Source of the DNA: Datnioides undecimradiatus
Taxonomy: Eukaryota > Chordata > Actinopteri > Lobotiformes > Datnioididae
NCBI GenBank assembly: GCA_008933995.1
Contig: WARS01000036.1
Span: 914,001-978,000 of the forward strand
Length of the DNA: 64,000 nucleotides
Reading direction: 5' to 3'
This document shows, piece after piece, positions 25,701-35,473 of the stretch. Every line of letters starts with the position of its first letter. Within the stretch, counting starts at the first letter, position 1. The notes below the pieces were generated by a model. It had not been told where the DNA came from. It did not search any database and saw only the letters and a program-made list of their open reading frames with translations. Both the position numbers and the translations under genes were made by a program.

Positions 25701-27580
25701 GAACAGACAGGGTGAGACAATGTGAGGACAAATGTAATGCAAAAAATGCATACAAGAAAAGGCCTAAAGTGAGTTTCACATATCAAAATTCAAATTCAAT
25801 GACACCAAAAAGTTGCACATTTCATATGTAAAGTTATTTTTTTGTTTATTTCCTGTGGTTCCATTATTTGGTAATTGCTATTTTCTTCTTTATAGGGAGA
25901 ATATGTTCAAGTATGACATATCTAAATCTCTCTGGTCATAAAACCCTCTGAGCACAATTTGAAGTGTATTTAAATTGTATGACTGCAGTGAAGTCACCTT
26001 GCAGGACAAGGTCACAGCTGAAGATCAGTTTAAGCTTTGTGCCCTTTAGTGAACAATTCTGGTTCACTAAACTTCTGCTGTCAGTCTGCCTGCACAGGCT
26101 AGTTTGGCCAGTAATTGCCAAGGAGCTGCTGCTGATGGTCTAACTACTAGTACCACTGTCTACTGATGAGATTTATTAAAGCTATTGAAACATGAAATGA
26201 ATAGAACCGGTGCCTTTTGTAAAACAATAACTTCTTGTTATTCTAGTTTGAACAGAAAACTATAACAGTACGCAGTACCTCATTCTTACTTCCCCTTATT
26301 CTCTCCCCTCACTTCCCTGCCTTCTGCTCACTTGCTAACAGTTTCACTCAACGTGCTGACTGAGCACATTCCTTCTGTCTGAAAGGTCAATCACCTACCT
26401 GAGGCCCGGTGTCCCGGTGCTCTGCCAGCTTGCGGGAGTCCTTGAGCAGCAGAACCTCCTCATTCTTCAGGCTGTGAACGTGGAGGGACCTGAGAAGCTC
26501 ACACAGTCCTCCTGGCAGAGCTGACAGAGCCTAGGGAAGATGACGAAGCAGCTTAGCTTGTAGGTCCAATAGTCAAGTGCAATATGTATCAAAATCTCAT
26601 GAGAAGTTATTTTTACTATATCTGATCTTAAAGATATAACTCTATATCCATCTGACAAGTGCAAGTCTATAAAACAAACAACAGCTTTCTGTTTTAATTA
26701 TTTCAGTAATCAATATTTACCTGTTGTGTGACATCTTCCCCTTCACACTGACCAGGCAGACAAACAAAATGAATCTGAAAACCACAGTTGACGGTCAGTA
26801 TGAATGTGTCTCATGTTTGAATATGACTGAACTTTGTATATGTTTGCACTGCGGTTGACAAACCTCTGTCAGTCTTGTGGTGTCTCTGGTTGGCAGCTCT
26901 AAGCCAACGCTGCATAGCTCCTTTTTATTCCTGAAGAGACTCTTCACACACTGAGGCCCACTGTCACGCACAGTCTGAAAACACACATGCAGCGTTTATA
27001 CATTAAATACATGGTTACCCAAGAGAAATAATGAGAAACCATGCATTGAAGTGACATAAAAAAAGAAAAGTGTTTTGCACCTCCTTTGTGTATCTGCCTG
27101 CTTCTACACATGCCTTTAATGTAGATTATTGGTATACAGATCGTAGTCAAGTTGACATTAAATGGTAAAGAATATACTTCTAACTAACCAAATAGCTCAA
27201 CCTGCAGTAGTCATCTAGAATTACTGCGCAAAAGGACACAAAACACACAGCTTAAGTACAATGCTGTGTCATCATGCCTTGTGCAAATTGGACAATCAGC
27301 TAAGATGAGACCTTTTCAATGTTAACATAACAAGTAAAACAAAATGCAGCTGTCAGTATTTTGTGGGAAGCAGTAAAGATGACTTTTTATTATCAGAGCA
27401 AATACTCTTTAAAAATCCCATGCAAAGGCCAACACACAGCAGGACTTGAAATCTCCTTTCAAATATAAAGTAAACCACAGATTGCCGCAGACCAAAATGA
27501 AGAGCTCTGGCACAGACCTCTTTGCGGACGGAGGCCCTGGACCTTATGGGAACTCCTCTAATACGGGCACAGGCATCCAT
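13611..27580 (-). CDS. akap11: AKAP11 (A-kinase anchoring protein 11, AKAP220), complete coding region, 11 coding exons
   Basis: This is a scaffold that tethers PKA regulatory subunits and, in mammals, PP1 and GSK3-beta; it is also an autophagy receptor for RI-alpha. The spliced frame is 1,903 residues, close to the roughly 1,900 of the human protein. Exons from 5' to 3' are 27580-27518, 26974-26864, 26774-26721, 26530-26399, 25317-25053, 24793-20365, 20231-20091, 18247-18164, 15192-15146, 14681-14482 and 13796-13611; phases agree at every junction and the stop is TAG. Recognisable blocks include an N-terminal ASVRKE / KELCSV / LTE series, TNQSVSSIEDDFVTALEHLEE (residues about 175-200), an FFAT-like EFFDSFD (341-347), a string of [YF]A helices (about 571-1683), SWSNLSFEDEHP (about 1709-1720) and a C-terminus ending PLFQWLLEHA. 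The ATG at 27580 was chosen because the following residues align with the remembered human N-terminus. No membrane segment or signal peptide is visible. The gene is intact, with no frameshift. The family call is very secure; motif functions are inferred from the mammalian protein. Confidence 0.96.
14482..14681 (-). CDS. akap11: AKAP11 coding exon 10 (residues 1777-1842)
   Basis: Acceptor gctgcag, donor CAG|gtgatt. It encodes TLCVDRTQVQTTRTALVLVN then DPQLRSMLQWVAASMADVP, the conserved C-terminal LQWIAAS block of AKAP11. Confidence 0.9.
15146..15192 (-). CDS. akap11: AKAP11 coding exon 9 (residues 1761-1775)
   Basis: A 47-nt exon with acceptor ccaacag and donor gtaaga. It encodes the acidic DNTEDKETEVKEESS. 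Phases join exon 8 (AG+T) and exon 10 (G+GG). Confidence 0.82.
15193..18163 (-). other. akap11 intron between coding exons 8 and 9
   Basis: About 3 kb, AT-rich, containing the candidate transposon fragment at 16.04-16.16 kb and a T-rich tract near 15.84 kb. No further exon was found, and the phases on either side need none. Confidence 0.8.
16036..16158. repeat. Candidate degraded DNA-transposon or MITE fragment
   Basis: It starts ACCATATTTCTTCAAATA, like the ends of a dispersed fish element, and contains the inverted pair GGCCAGT / ACTGGCC. The other end looks truncated at CAAATACAGGCCGGGG. It lies in the akap11 intron before coding exon 9. Confidence 0.35.
18164..18247 (-). CDS. akap11: AKAP11 coding exon 8 (residues 1733-1759), NAGNAG acceptor
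   Basis: It encodes NGNSSSWSSLGLEGEACEEH and on to PSD. The acceptor is a tandem cagcag, so the exon may also begin at 18250 and add one Ser. The start given reproduces the human SDSNGNSSSW junction. The donor is gttggt. Confidence 0.87.
18248..20090 (-). other. akap11 intron between coding exons 7 and 8
   Basis: About 1.8 kb with no recognised element; short ORFs only. Confidence 0.8.
20091..20231 (-). CDS. akap11: AKAP11 coding exon 7 (residues 1686-1731)
   Basis: Acceptor cttttag, donor gtatac. It encodes FPGREATESS...GDDSLGSWSNLSFEDEHP and onward, near-identical to the remembered mammalian block. It starts with one base finishing codon 1685 and ends in phase 2. Confidence 0.93.
20365..24793 (-). 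CDS. akap11: AKAP11 giant coding exon 6 (residues 209-1684, split codon 1685)
   Basis: A 4,429-nt uninterrupted exon holding most of the protein, the same architecture as mammalian AKAP11. The acceptor is ctccacag at 24794 and the donor ATCAG|gtacag at 20364. It carries Ser/Pro-rich disorder, the FFAT-like motif, a poly-Glu tract (residues about 702-709), candidate PKA-RII helices and a C-x2-C-x4-C-x2-C cluster. The frame stays open 28 nt past the donor, but the downstream exons make that a splice site and not a stop. Confidence 0.96.
25053..25317 (-). CDS. akap11: AKAP11 coding exon 5 (residues 121-208, split codon 209)
   Basis: Acceptor gtgtttag. It encodes FWLKAVCVLRHNP...GVRYALELQ...DDTNQSVSSIEDDFVTALEHLEE, one of the best conserved AKAP11 blocks. 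The donor is CTCA|gtaggt, fixed by the phase of the next exon; a second GT 6 nt further on would shift the frame. Confidence 0.9.
25318..26398 (-). other. akap11 intron between coding exons 4 and 5
   Basis: About 1.1 kb; nothing recognised. Confidence 0.85.
26399..26530 (-). CDS. akap11: AKAP11 coding exon 4 (residues 77-120)
   Basis: Acceptor cctag, donor gtaggt, phase 0 at both ends. It encodes ALSALPGGLCELLRSLHVHS and onward, matching the LPDLLNSLHFCSL block of the human protein. Confidence 0.9.
26721..26774 (-). CDS. akap11: AKAP11 coding exon 3 (residues 59-76)
   Basis: A 54-nt phase-0 exon between a ttttcag acceptor and a gtaaat donor. It encodes IHFVCLPGQCEGEDVTQQ, continuing the LTE of the preceding exon. 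Confidence 0.85.
26864..26974 (-). CDS. akap11: AKAP11 coding exon 2 (residues 22-58)
   Basis: The acceptor is ttttcag and the donor gtttgt; both ends are phase 0. It encodes TVRDSGPQCVKSLFRNKKE followed by LCSV...LTE, matching the VKSLL/KELCSV block of mammalian AKAP11. Confidence 0.88.
27518..27580 (-). CDS. akap11: AKAP11 coding exon 1 (residues 1-21)
   Basis: The start ATG is at 27580-27578. The exon ends ...RASVRKE before a gtctgt donor. The acceptor (ttcacag) is at 27626, so 27581-27625 is 5' UTR. That stretch has no in-frame stop, so an upstream start is not formally excluded. Confidence 0.85.
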
Positions 27581-27625
27581 AACAACGGAAAGCTGCACGT
27601 GGCTGGCTGACAGGCTGCAGGTCAC

Positions 27626-30600
27626 CTGTGAACAGAAAGATGCCAGGGCAGAAGGAAGATAAAAAGTGAGTGACGCAGTAAAAGTTCATGAAAGGAGAAT
27701 GACTTCCAACTGCTGAAATGATGGCAGACAAAAGTACAGAAGCACTATTACATGACTTTCACTCTGCAGCTGAACAGCAGAGGTTCTCTCGTTTTATAAA
27801 AAATCTTTATCAAGTAAAATAGAACACAGCTGTTCAACACATGATCTCGATTGCTGTCTCATAATCACATGACACAGCAATGACAGAACCAGTGCCCTTA
27901 CTAAACAAAGAGATATCACATTCTGTCTCTATCTACTGTTGCGTGCTAAGACAAAGTCAGTGGTATTCATGCAACATGCAAGACCTAAGTCACTGCACGT
28001 GTGGCACTCAGCACTTTAGGGAGGCGACAGTTTCCCATTGGGCTGTGAAAGAAAACGTTTCACCGTAGGAGGCAATACAGTTAACGTTTCGGAGGTTGTT
28101 CAGCCAAACTTCTGGACCAACATTTTCTTCCAAGCCGTGTGAAAATAACATGAATCACTCTCTTAAACGTAGGCCCAGACTTGTCCTGCTGGTGAGGATA
28201 AGCTATAGTAGGCTGTGCTTCTTTGATATTCTTTAAACAGCCAGGCCTGCATCAAAGATCAAACAGCAAGGCAAAGAGAACAGGGGTGTGTGCTCTGAGC
28301 AGGGGAAACACACTCGGTAAGCAGCATGAGAGAGCGGGTAAAGGAGGCAAAATATTTACAGTGTACAAGGAGGAAAAGTTTCCCAAGAAATCCAAGCCTC
28401 TCCTTTGAGGTAGGGTCCAAAGCAGCTAGTTGAGTCTAGACCCAGGCAGGCGGTCCTATTGATCAGCCCATCCTACATCCTGAGAACCAGAGGGGTAGAG
28501 TACATGCCACTGGCCTCCTCTGGCGATCCAGGACCTCCTAGCTTTTCATGGGTGCTTTGGTGGCCTGTACAAAAACAACACAGCCAGCAACTGCTGCCTA
28601 ACCTCAACTATGTGGTGCATCTCAATGCGCTCACAAGGGAAGCAGGCACAATGCCATCTATTGTAGCTGTAACTGTTTTAACAGAGAAGCACATAACACA
28701 GTTGTTTGGTGTGCCTATTTTAGTCTGGGGTGTTTCATGTTTAATTCAGAGCTTTAGCATTCTGTGGCACATTATATGAGAAGCACCTCAACAGACACAC
28801 ACCATCACCTATTGTACCCAATGTGGTCACATAATGCCACATGTATTTTGTATTAGTCAGATCAGGGAAAAAAAATGCGAATAACAATCTTCAAGCTTCA
28901 ACAAAGTCCTCAAAGGCCGATTCCTAAGACTCATTATTACGTAATGAAGCTGAGCAGATGCAACCACAAGGGGAGGTGTTTGCGATTATCTACGAAGGGA
29001 GACAGCAAAACAACCTGTCAAGGGCAGAAACTGTGTAGTCTGAAATCTTGTTTGGTTGGGAGCTGACATGGGCCCAATTTCGAGTGGGAGTCTGGGTGGC
29101 CGGAAGGATAGATAAACACAGACTGAGAGAGAGAGAGAGAAACACAGCCTAAGAACATGAGAAAAGCTGTGAGACCAAACAAGGGTCTGTAATGAGGAAC
29201 AGGTGACTTTCTGGTCAGGTGTTATCACAACTGTTTTCTCCTTTAGATGAAAATCAGGGAGCCACAGGTGTAGGGTTAGCCTCTCCAGCTCCAAGATTTG
29301 TCCATATATGTACAGCTCAACTTGTTAGTCAGTAAACCAATTAGACAAATATATAATTTGCAACTGCACCGAATGATGACTGATTGTGATATGTACAGAC
29401 AACCTCCCCCCCCAACAAACATAGCAAACATCTTATCTAGTAGATCAACCACAGGTGTCACTAATAACATCGACGATGACTCGGTGCTTTTCGAGCATCC
29501 CAGTCATCAGGGCAGACCAGCCTGACCACTACCAGGACCCAGACACCTAAACAAACTTCAACCATCATTCACTTTGCTATTTACACCTATGCTTTTCCTA
29601 CTTTCATAAGCTTCAAAGTCATGTTTTCCATAAGAAAAGGCCCGCTGTGAGTGAGGATTTCCTGATTTTCTTTTTTATATCTTTAGGTTTCAGACTATTG
29701 TTCAGATTTGTAGACGCTATGTTGTCAGTTTCCAGTCAGGGCATCAGTTCATTATGAAAATAAATGAATATGAGAGTAATTATGACCTACTGTCATACTC
29801 TATACCACGGCAAACCACTTTAGTGTTCCATCTCAAGACATAATTCTTTGATGCATTAAAAGTTGCACTGTCACTCAACACATCTAAAATGGTCAAATAA
29901 TGATGTCATACATTCCACTGATAGAGAACATGTGGTCTGGGGTGTAGACTCTGACCTGAGTGTCCAAACCAACGCTAACAGCACAATGCACGCGCTCTTC
30001 CAGGGTGGTCGTTCCCTGCAAGTGTCGTTAAAGACTGTGCGTAACAGTAACATAAAGCATTAATATTCTCATCAGTACGCGAATAAGCAACATCGAAACA
30101 TATAACGTGACATCGCTTGTTGACGATTACAACTTTCATGCATCATATATATATACACAACACATCTGCATGTTAGACGTGATTGTGCCTAAGATCTGTT
30201 ACGACTATTTACATTAGCCAGGCTTATCAAAGACAGAGCTAGCTCATCCTGCAGCTCACAGGGCTGGTACCCGTCGCAGCAGCAGGCCACAGAGGAGCCA
30301 CTCACTGTGGATGCTGATGTTGGTTCACGACTACTCAGGCTCTGTGCAGTCACACAAGACAAACTGTTAACTAACTGCGCAGATGCAGTACATTATGCGG
30401 ACATATCAGTTGGTAATAAAACGTCGGGACGACGCAGAATGACAGTCGTGTATAGCCAACTTGAACTACCTCACTAGTTGACAGGCTGTCAATCACTGGG
30501 CTAGCAGCGAAACCAGGCCGCAGTCAGCTCGCTCTGTGATGTCACCTTACTGTCGTTAGCTAGCACCTAGCTACCAGGCTAACGACAACGTTAAGGTGGA

Positions 30601-30689
30601 TTCAAATGCCCAAACCAACAGCAGCCAGTGGTCATTTGCTGTGTATCCCAAATATAGCTATTCGTCGTTATCAAGTGATTTTAGCTCAC
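27626..30689 (-). other. akap11 intron 1 (5' UTR intron, inferred)
   Basis: About 3.1 kb between the candidate first exon and coding exon 1. I see only short ORFs, a small AG run near 29.13 kb, a short C run near 29.41 kb and an (AT)n stub near 30.15 kb. Confidence 0.4.
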
Positions 30690-30800
30690 CGCTCAGTGTC
30701 GGTCTCCAGCAGCGCTGACGGTAGCCGCTGCGCTCAGTGCGCGAGCCGGAAACGATTCATCTGTTTTGAACTCATTTTGCAAACGGTAAAGTGAAGTGAC
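30240..30800 (-). promoter_or_regulatory. akap11: Candidate CpG-rich promoter region of akap11
   Basis: This is the CpG-richest stretch between the two genes. It holds an ETS-type CCGGAA at 30746-30751, beside the presumed start site, and a CRE-like TGATGTCA at 30537-30544 (one base from TGACGTCA), downstream in intron 1. No TATA box is obvious. Its position just upstream of the candidate first exon supports the call; CRE function is inference. Confidence 0.42.
30691..30760 (-). other. akap11: Candidate non-coding first exon of akap11
   Basis: The minus strand reads a CpG-dense segment ending GAGCG|gtgagc at 30690, a good donor that could splice to the acceptor at 27626. No ORF runs through it. 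The transcription start is inferred, not seen; the upper boundary is approximate. Confidence 0.4.
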
Positions 30801-32139
30801 TACAGTGAAGCCGCAATTCACCCTGCGTGCTATACACACTACTGCCCTGATTACTTCACTTTTAAAACCGATGGTAGGCTCATTGGCTCTGTGGTAGCTG
30901 AGCTTGATTAATTAATGCCGCATCAGGTTATTTGACCAGACAATGGCAACATGCAGGTTCATTATAAGTGGGGACACTGTAGAGTCTTGGACAATCGCCG
31001 CTGTTCCAAACCTTTACGACCAGTTTAAATAAATATTTATAGTATTGCCGAGAACCTAACATACCAAGAAAGTTGACTGGAGGAGCTCTAGACGGTAGAT
31101 ACACTGTACCCTCTCACGCCATTTTTCAGCGACTCTCAAAAATGAACCGAACTTCCCATTTACTGTGCGTTGCCGTTCTTCCCATGAAAACAAGAGCGTT
31201 CAAGGCATCATCAGTCGCATGCCGAGTAAACGATACGTGTCGCACTTGCACTGCCGAACACAGAACAGTCAAACTGAGAAAACTAGATACAACAGAAACC
31301 TGCAACATTAGGTAAAAAATGAAATTTGACACCCTGCGTGATTTTAAATAGCACTGGTGGTGATGCATTCAGTCAGTGTCGTTATATACTATACTTTAAT
31401 TAAATCTACAAGATTTTTTTATAGCTCCTTAAAACAAATCAATAGTGTTCGCTTCAAAACCAAATTGTTCTATTGCATTTGTGCATTTAGACAATTTTAT
31501 CACTGAATCTGCTTATTCTCTTCCTTTTTATTGGTGGAGAGTTGTAAAGTGTAAGTGTTCCTTAATGAATTTCTGATAACATTAACAATCAGTTAGTTGA
31601 TTAATTGTAATTTGTATAAATCCACCACATAATAGTCTACTAAATACTTAATCAAAGCCCACTTTCCACAGTTATTAAGCACGTGTTCCCTGACAGCCCA
31701 GGACACATTTATACACATTTTTATAGATCAGGTCTTTTTTGATTAAACATAGTTTCATTTGCTGGTTAATTAATTGTTATCAACCCCTTCATCCTCAAAG
31801 TAATTCATCTGGTGTTGTTAATAAAGAAAATGTACTGCACAAGAAAAAGAAACTAAGATCAACTACATCCACTACTGCAAACATGAAAAGTGTGTGTTCA
31901 AAGACAACTTCAAGTGTCCCAGACGGGGACAGTCTCAAGTTACAGTGATCCTATTCAACTTTTGACTCTTTGAATTCAATGTAGAATTTGTCTGTCGTAG
32001 AATGATGTATTACATACAGAAGATCGGAACAGCTTTTTAAATTTTTTTTTATTTGAGAGGGGATAAAACTGCTAATACGGTTTACACATATGTTAATTTC
32101 TAGATAGTTAACTCAAGAATGAGACAGAAACACACTGCA
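30800..32139. other. Intergenic gap between the dgkh 3' end and the akap11 promoter
   Basis: About 1.3 kb of AT-rich sequence without splice-supported exons. Small plus-strand ORFs (31073-31315 and others) have no recognisable similarity. Any divergent transcript from the akap11 promoter would start here, but none is evident from sequence. Confidence 0.5.
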
Positions 32140-32151
32140 TATGTATTTGGT

Positions 32152-32157
32152 TTTATT
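32152..32157 (-). terminator. Candidate distal poly(A) signal of dgkh
   Basis: Minus-strand AATAAA (tcAATAAAac). Another AATAAATAAA lies about 75 nt before it, near 32.23 kb. It lies about 1.4 kb upstream of the akap11 promoter candidate. Confidence 0.42.
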
Positions 32158-33858
32158 GAATAAGAGAGATATTAACAGGTAGCCTATTTTAAGGCACCTT
32201 AAAAATGTACAACAAAAGCTGAACCATTTATTTATTCAGAATACAAAAATACACATCTCAGTGACTCCAAATCGTAATAAATAGTTAACCATGCATTCTA
32301 ACCATAAAAAGGCACAGAAAACAGTCACTTAGTAGTCATAAAAATTATTAACTACTTTACCAAAATCATCCAGATAGTAATACAGGTGACAACTGTAACA
32401 TTATATTCCAAATGTGAAAACACAATACACATCATATCATTTAACCTTAGGCAATAAATATGCAAATATTGTTTATACCTACATATACTCTTAAAAATGA
32501 AAACTGTGCCATTGTAAACATAATGTAAACAAATGAAACTCACTTTTCTCCCATCACCTCGGGAACCATGTCAAAGACTAAATGTTAACCTGTCCTTCTG
32601 AGATCCTTGCATGGGTTTAGTTGGTTTCTGAGAACCAGGCAGTTTGCAGCATTATTTACAGATTACTGGAAAACAGCAAGGGAGAAAGGTGGCTACTTCC
32701 ACTTTGAATGGAAAGGTCAAGCATTCTCTCACCTGGAATCTGGGGCCAAAACACTTGAGATTTACTGAACCCCCTTATCCAGAGATTCTAGCTACCAAAA
32801 GGTCAACTCTCTTCAAATAGTTAACAATGAATTTGATCTACTAAATGAATAAAAGGCAGAGTTCTGTACATTAAACTAAATGGTTTTCAGCTAGGCAGAG
32901 GTAAATTAAAATGGGGAAAATATGAAAAAGAGGATATAAATTTGTGTTAGTGAACTAACACCTGTCTTTGGCTATGAGTTGCAGGATCGACAATAGCGTG
33001 TATCTTGGATTTGAATTTGATTTATAGGCTTCTTGATTTCTGCATGCCAATGAGAAACAGTACAGTTTAGTGAAGACAGTAGTCTGACACAACTGATTGT
33101 TGACATAAGTGGCAGTAAAATCTTGCTTTTTGACATCGTGAGTCAGGGACCGCAATGAAAGAATGAAAGAATTAGAACCAAAATACATTTAACAAATTGT
33201 TCTTCAAACGGGGGGGGGGGACTAAATCATCAGAACTGAAATTACATGATAAAATTAGTTGGCAATGGTAAATATACAATTGCTGATAGGGTACAATATG
33301 CCACTGTTGTAGTAGCTGCACCCAAATGCACACAAGTACATAGTGATACATACAACGTACTAACACAACAGTCATGTCTGCCCATTTTACTCATTCACTG
33401 ACACAGTCTGACATTAGTGTATCATCTTGGAAGCACAGAGGAGCAAAACTAAAAACTAGTGAACTGCTGGAAGAAATTTGGAGTCCATAAGAGAAAGCAG
33501 CCTGTCTATGGGTCTAACTTTTAAAACCTAATCCCCAAACCGTGAGGAGGAGTACGTGTACAAAAAAACTCTCTAAAGTTTTTTTCCCCCCACTGAGAAA
33601 CATCATGTCAGAAAGCTGCAGAGACAGTATCAAAACAAGAGATAAAATATTGCACCATCATTAGAATACAACAGCATTATCATGTACAAGAGATTAGAAC
33701 AAAATCAACATTACACAATTGTTAGGGTGTCATTTACACAATCAAATGTGTAAGCTGTTGACAATGCATGCCATGTCAGCAATCTATAAATGCATTAAAC
33801 TACAACACTTACAAACATTGTTTGCATACACTGGTATACTGTATATACAGTGCATATA

Positions 33859-33861
<3 letters not shown>

Positions 33862-33926
<65 letters not shown>
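33862..33926. repeat. Composite (TA)n(CA)n microsatellite
   Basis: About 18 TA units run directly into about 14 CA units, within the likely dgkh 3' UTR. Confidence 0.92.
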
Positions 33927-33933
<7 letters not shown>

Positions 33934-35130
33934 GCACAAACTTAGCATCACATATAGAAATATACCCTGTAATGCCACCAGTCTTAAAAGAAACTAACAA
34001 GTAAAAGTAGTGTTCTATTAACATCTCACTTGTAATCTGAAGAAAAAAAGCTGCACTTGAACAATGCTATGCAGACTGCAGATCAACTGCTCTATTACAT
34101 ATTAAAACCAATATCTAACTCCTATCGTCATTAGTGTTAAATACTGTGATAGATTGCCAAAAGTTAAAAAGTTGAGGTGAACCGTTAATTCTATGCGATG
34201 ATATGAGAATTTGCACTTGCGTTCAGCAAGAAGTAAAAAGTGCCTTTAAAGTATTCCTTAAAAAAATCTCATCAACCCTACGGTATATGTGGTCGGCTGC
34301 AGACCAACAATTTTGCTTTCCTCCTGACTAAAGCTAATTAATTCCCAACTTTACATGGATTTATACCTAAGACCTACTGGCCTATGAAAATAAGAGGTGC
34401 AATCTGAACAAAGTCATCAGGTGATTATGTTTTCTTAGACATTCACTTTGGTACTGATTTTCACATCCACAGAGAACGTGTCAACTTACAGATATTAAAC
34501 CCATATATTCATATTCATACCTCATCAGATAAGAACTTTTTATGATGTCTACCAATAAAGCACATTTTACTGAAAATATGGCACTTGACACAAATCTTTG
34601 ACACATCATTATCATGCAAACAAAATAAATTAAAGCTAGAAAAAAAAGAAACTGATTTAGACCAAAAAAGATGCTTTCAGTAGTAACAAATGGCATCGTA
34701 ATACTTAAGTTATGTAAAACTTGTTCAAGTGTTATTTTGCACACAAAAAAAAATCAAGACACTAATCATGCAATTAAAAATATCTAAGGTTGAGCAAGCA
34801 TAGCATGCAACAGTATCCCACTGTTTTCAGACACCACACCTTCCAGATTACCACCTAGACTGTGATGTTCCAAGATAATCGTCTGTCTCCACTGAACAGC
34901 AGTGCTACTGAAACCCAAAGGTCGGTTTAATGCATCTGTCGCTCCGTAAGATGAGGCAGAGATCCAGCAAACATCACATTTTAACACACAACAAACTGAA
35001 CTTAATCCCACACTCATGGAAGTTCTGGTTTTGCTACTAGTTTGTTAACTCAGAGAAGTCAACTGTGAACAGTATGGTTAGTTGCATACCTGATTGTGTC
35101 CTATGAATGGATTTTAACTTAGAAATGGCT

Positions 35131-35136
35131 TTTATT
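35131..35136 (-). terminator. Candidate proximal poly(A) signal of dgkh
   Basis: Minus-strand AATAAA in the context cacAATAAAagc, about 250 nt after the stop. It would give a short 3' UTR lacking the repeat and the Pumilio-type sites. Confidence 0.45.
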
Positions 35137-35386
35137 GTGAAGATCCATGACTCTCCTTCGCACTTCCATCAGCTTTCTCGACTGTCATTTTGGCACCAAA
35201 GTACAAACAATCACACAACTGTATCTTGTTAACAACATCACAAAGGCTTTCTAAGCAGAGGGATGAAATCCAGCTCTACTTGAATACCTATGCTCTCCTT
35301 CACTGCCTGTGGTGCTCCCATACTGTTCCACTAATGTACAGTAAGGGGAATGTTTTTTCCCATCTCGGATAGCGTCTGCTTCCGGG

Positions 35387-35473
35387 TTAGAGGTCAACCA
35401 TGGAGGCCTTGGCCAGGTCCTTAGTTCCCTGGAGAATTCTCTTCATATGACCCACTTTCGATATCCCCAGATC
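35387..35473 (-). CDS. dgkh: DGKH terminal coding exon: end of the SAM domain
   Basis: Acceptor tctcctaag. It encodes [20 protein letters not shown] then AKASMVDL and TAA. The C-terminus differs from the human STPQSEV ending, though it remains hydrophobic. Confidence 0.94.
   Translation of the reverse strand, partial: DLGISKVGHMKRILQGTKDLAKASMVDL

Larger units (their letters stand above)
32140..35386 (-). other. dgkh: Likely dgkh 3' UTR
   Basis: About 3.2 kb of AT-rich sequence with no supportable ORF between the TAA and a distal AATAAA. It contains three Pumilio-type TGTANATA octamers on the minus strand (32653-32660, 33842-33849, 33893-33900) and a composite (TA)n(CA)n repeat. Confidence 0.5.

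Noticed and set aside
33719-34024. ORFs encoding (YI)n and (TH)n or (CV)n runs
   Set aside because: They are translations of the (TA)n(CA)n microsatellite.
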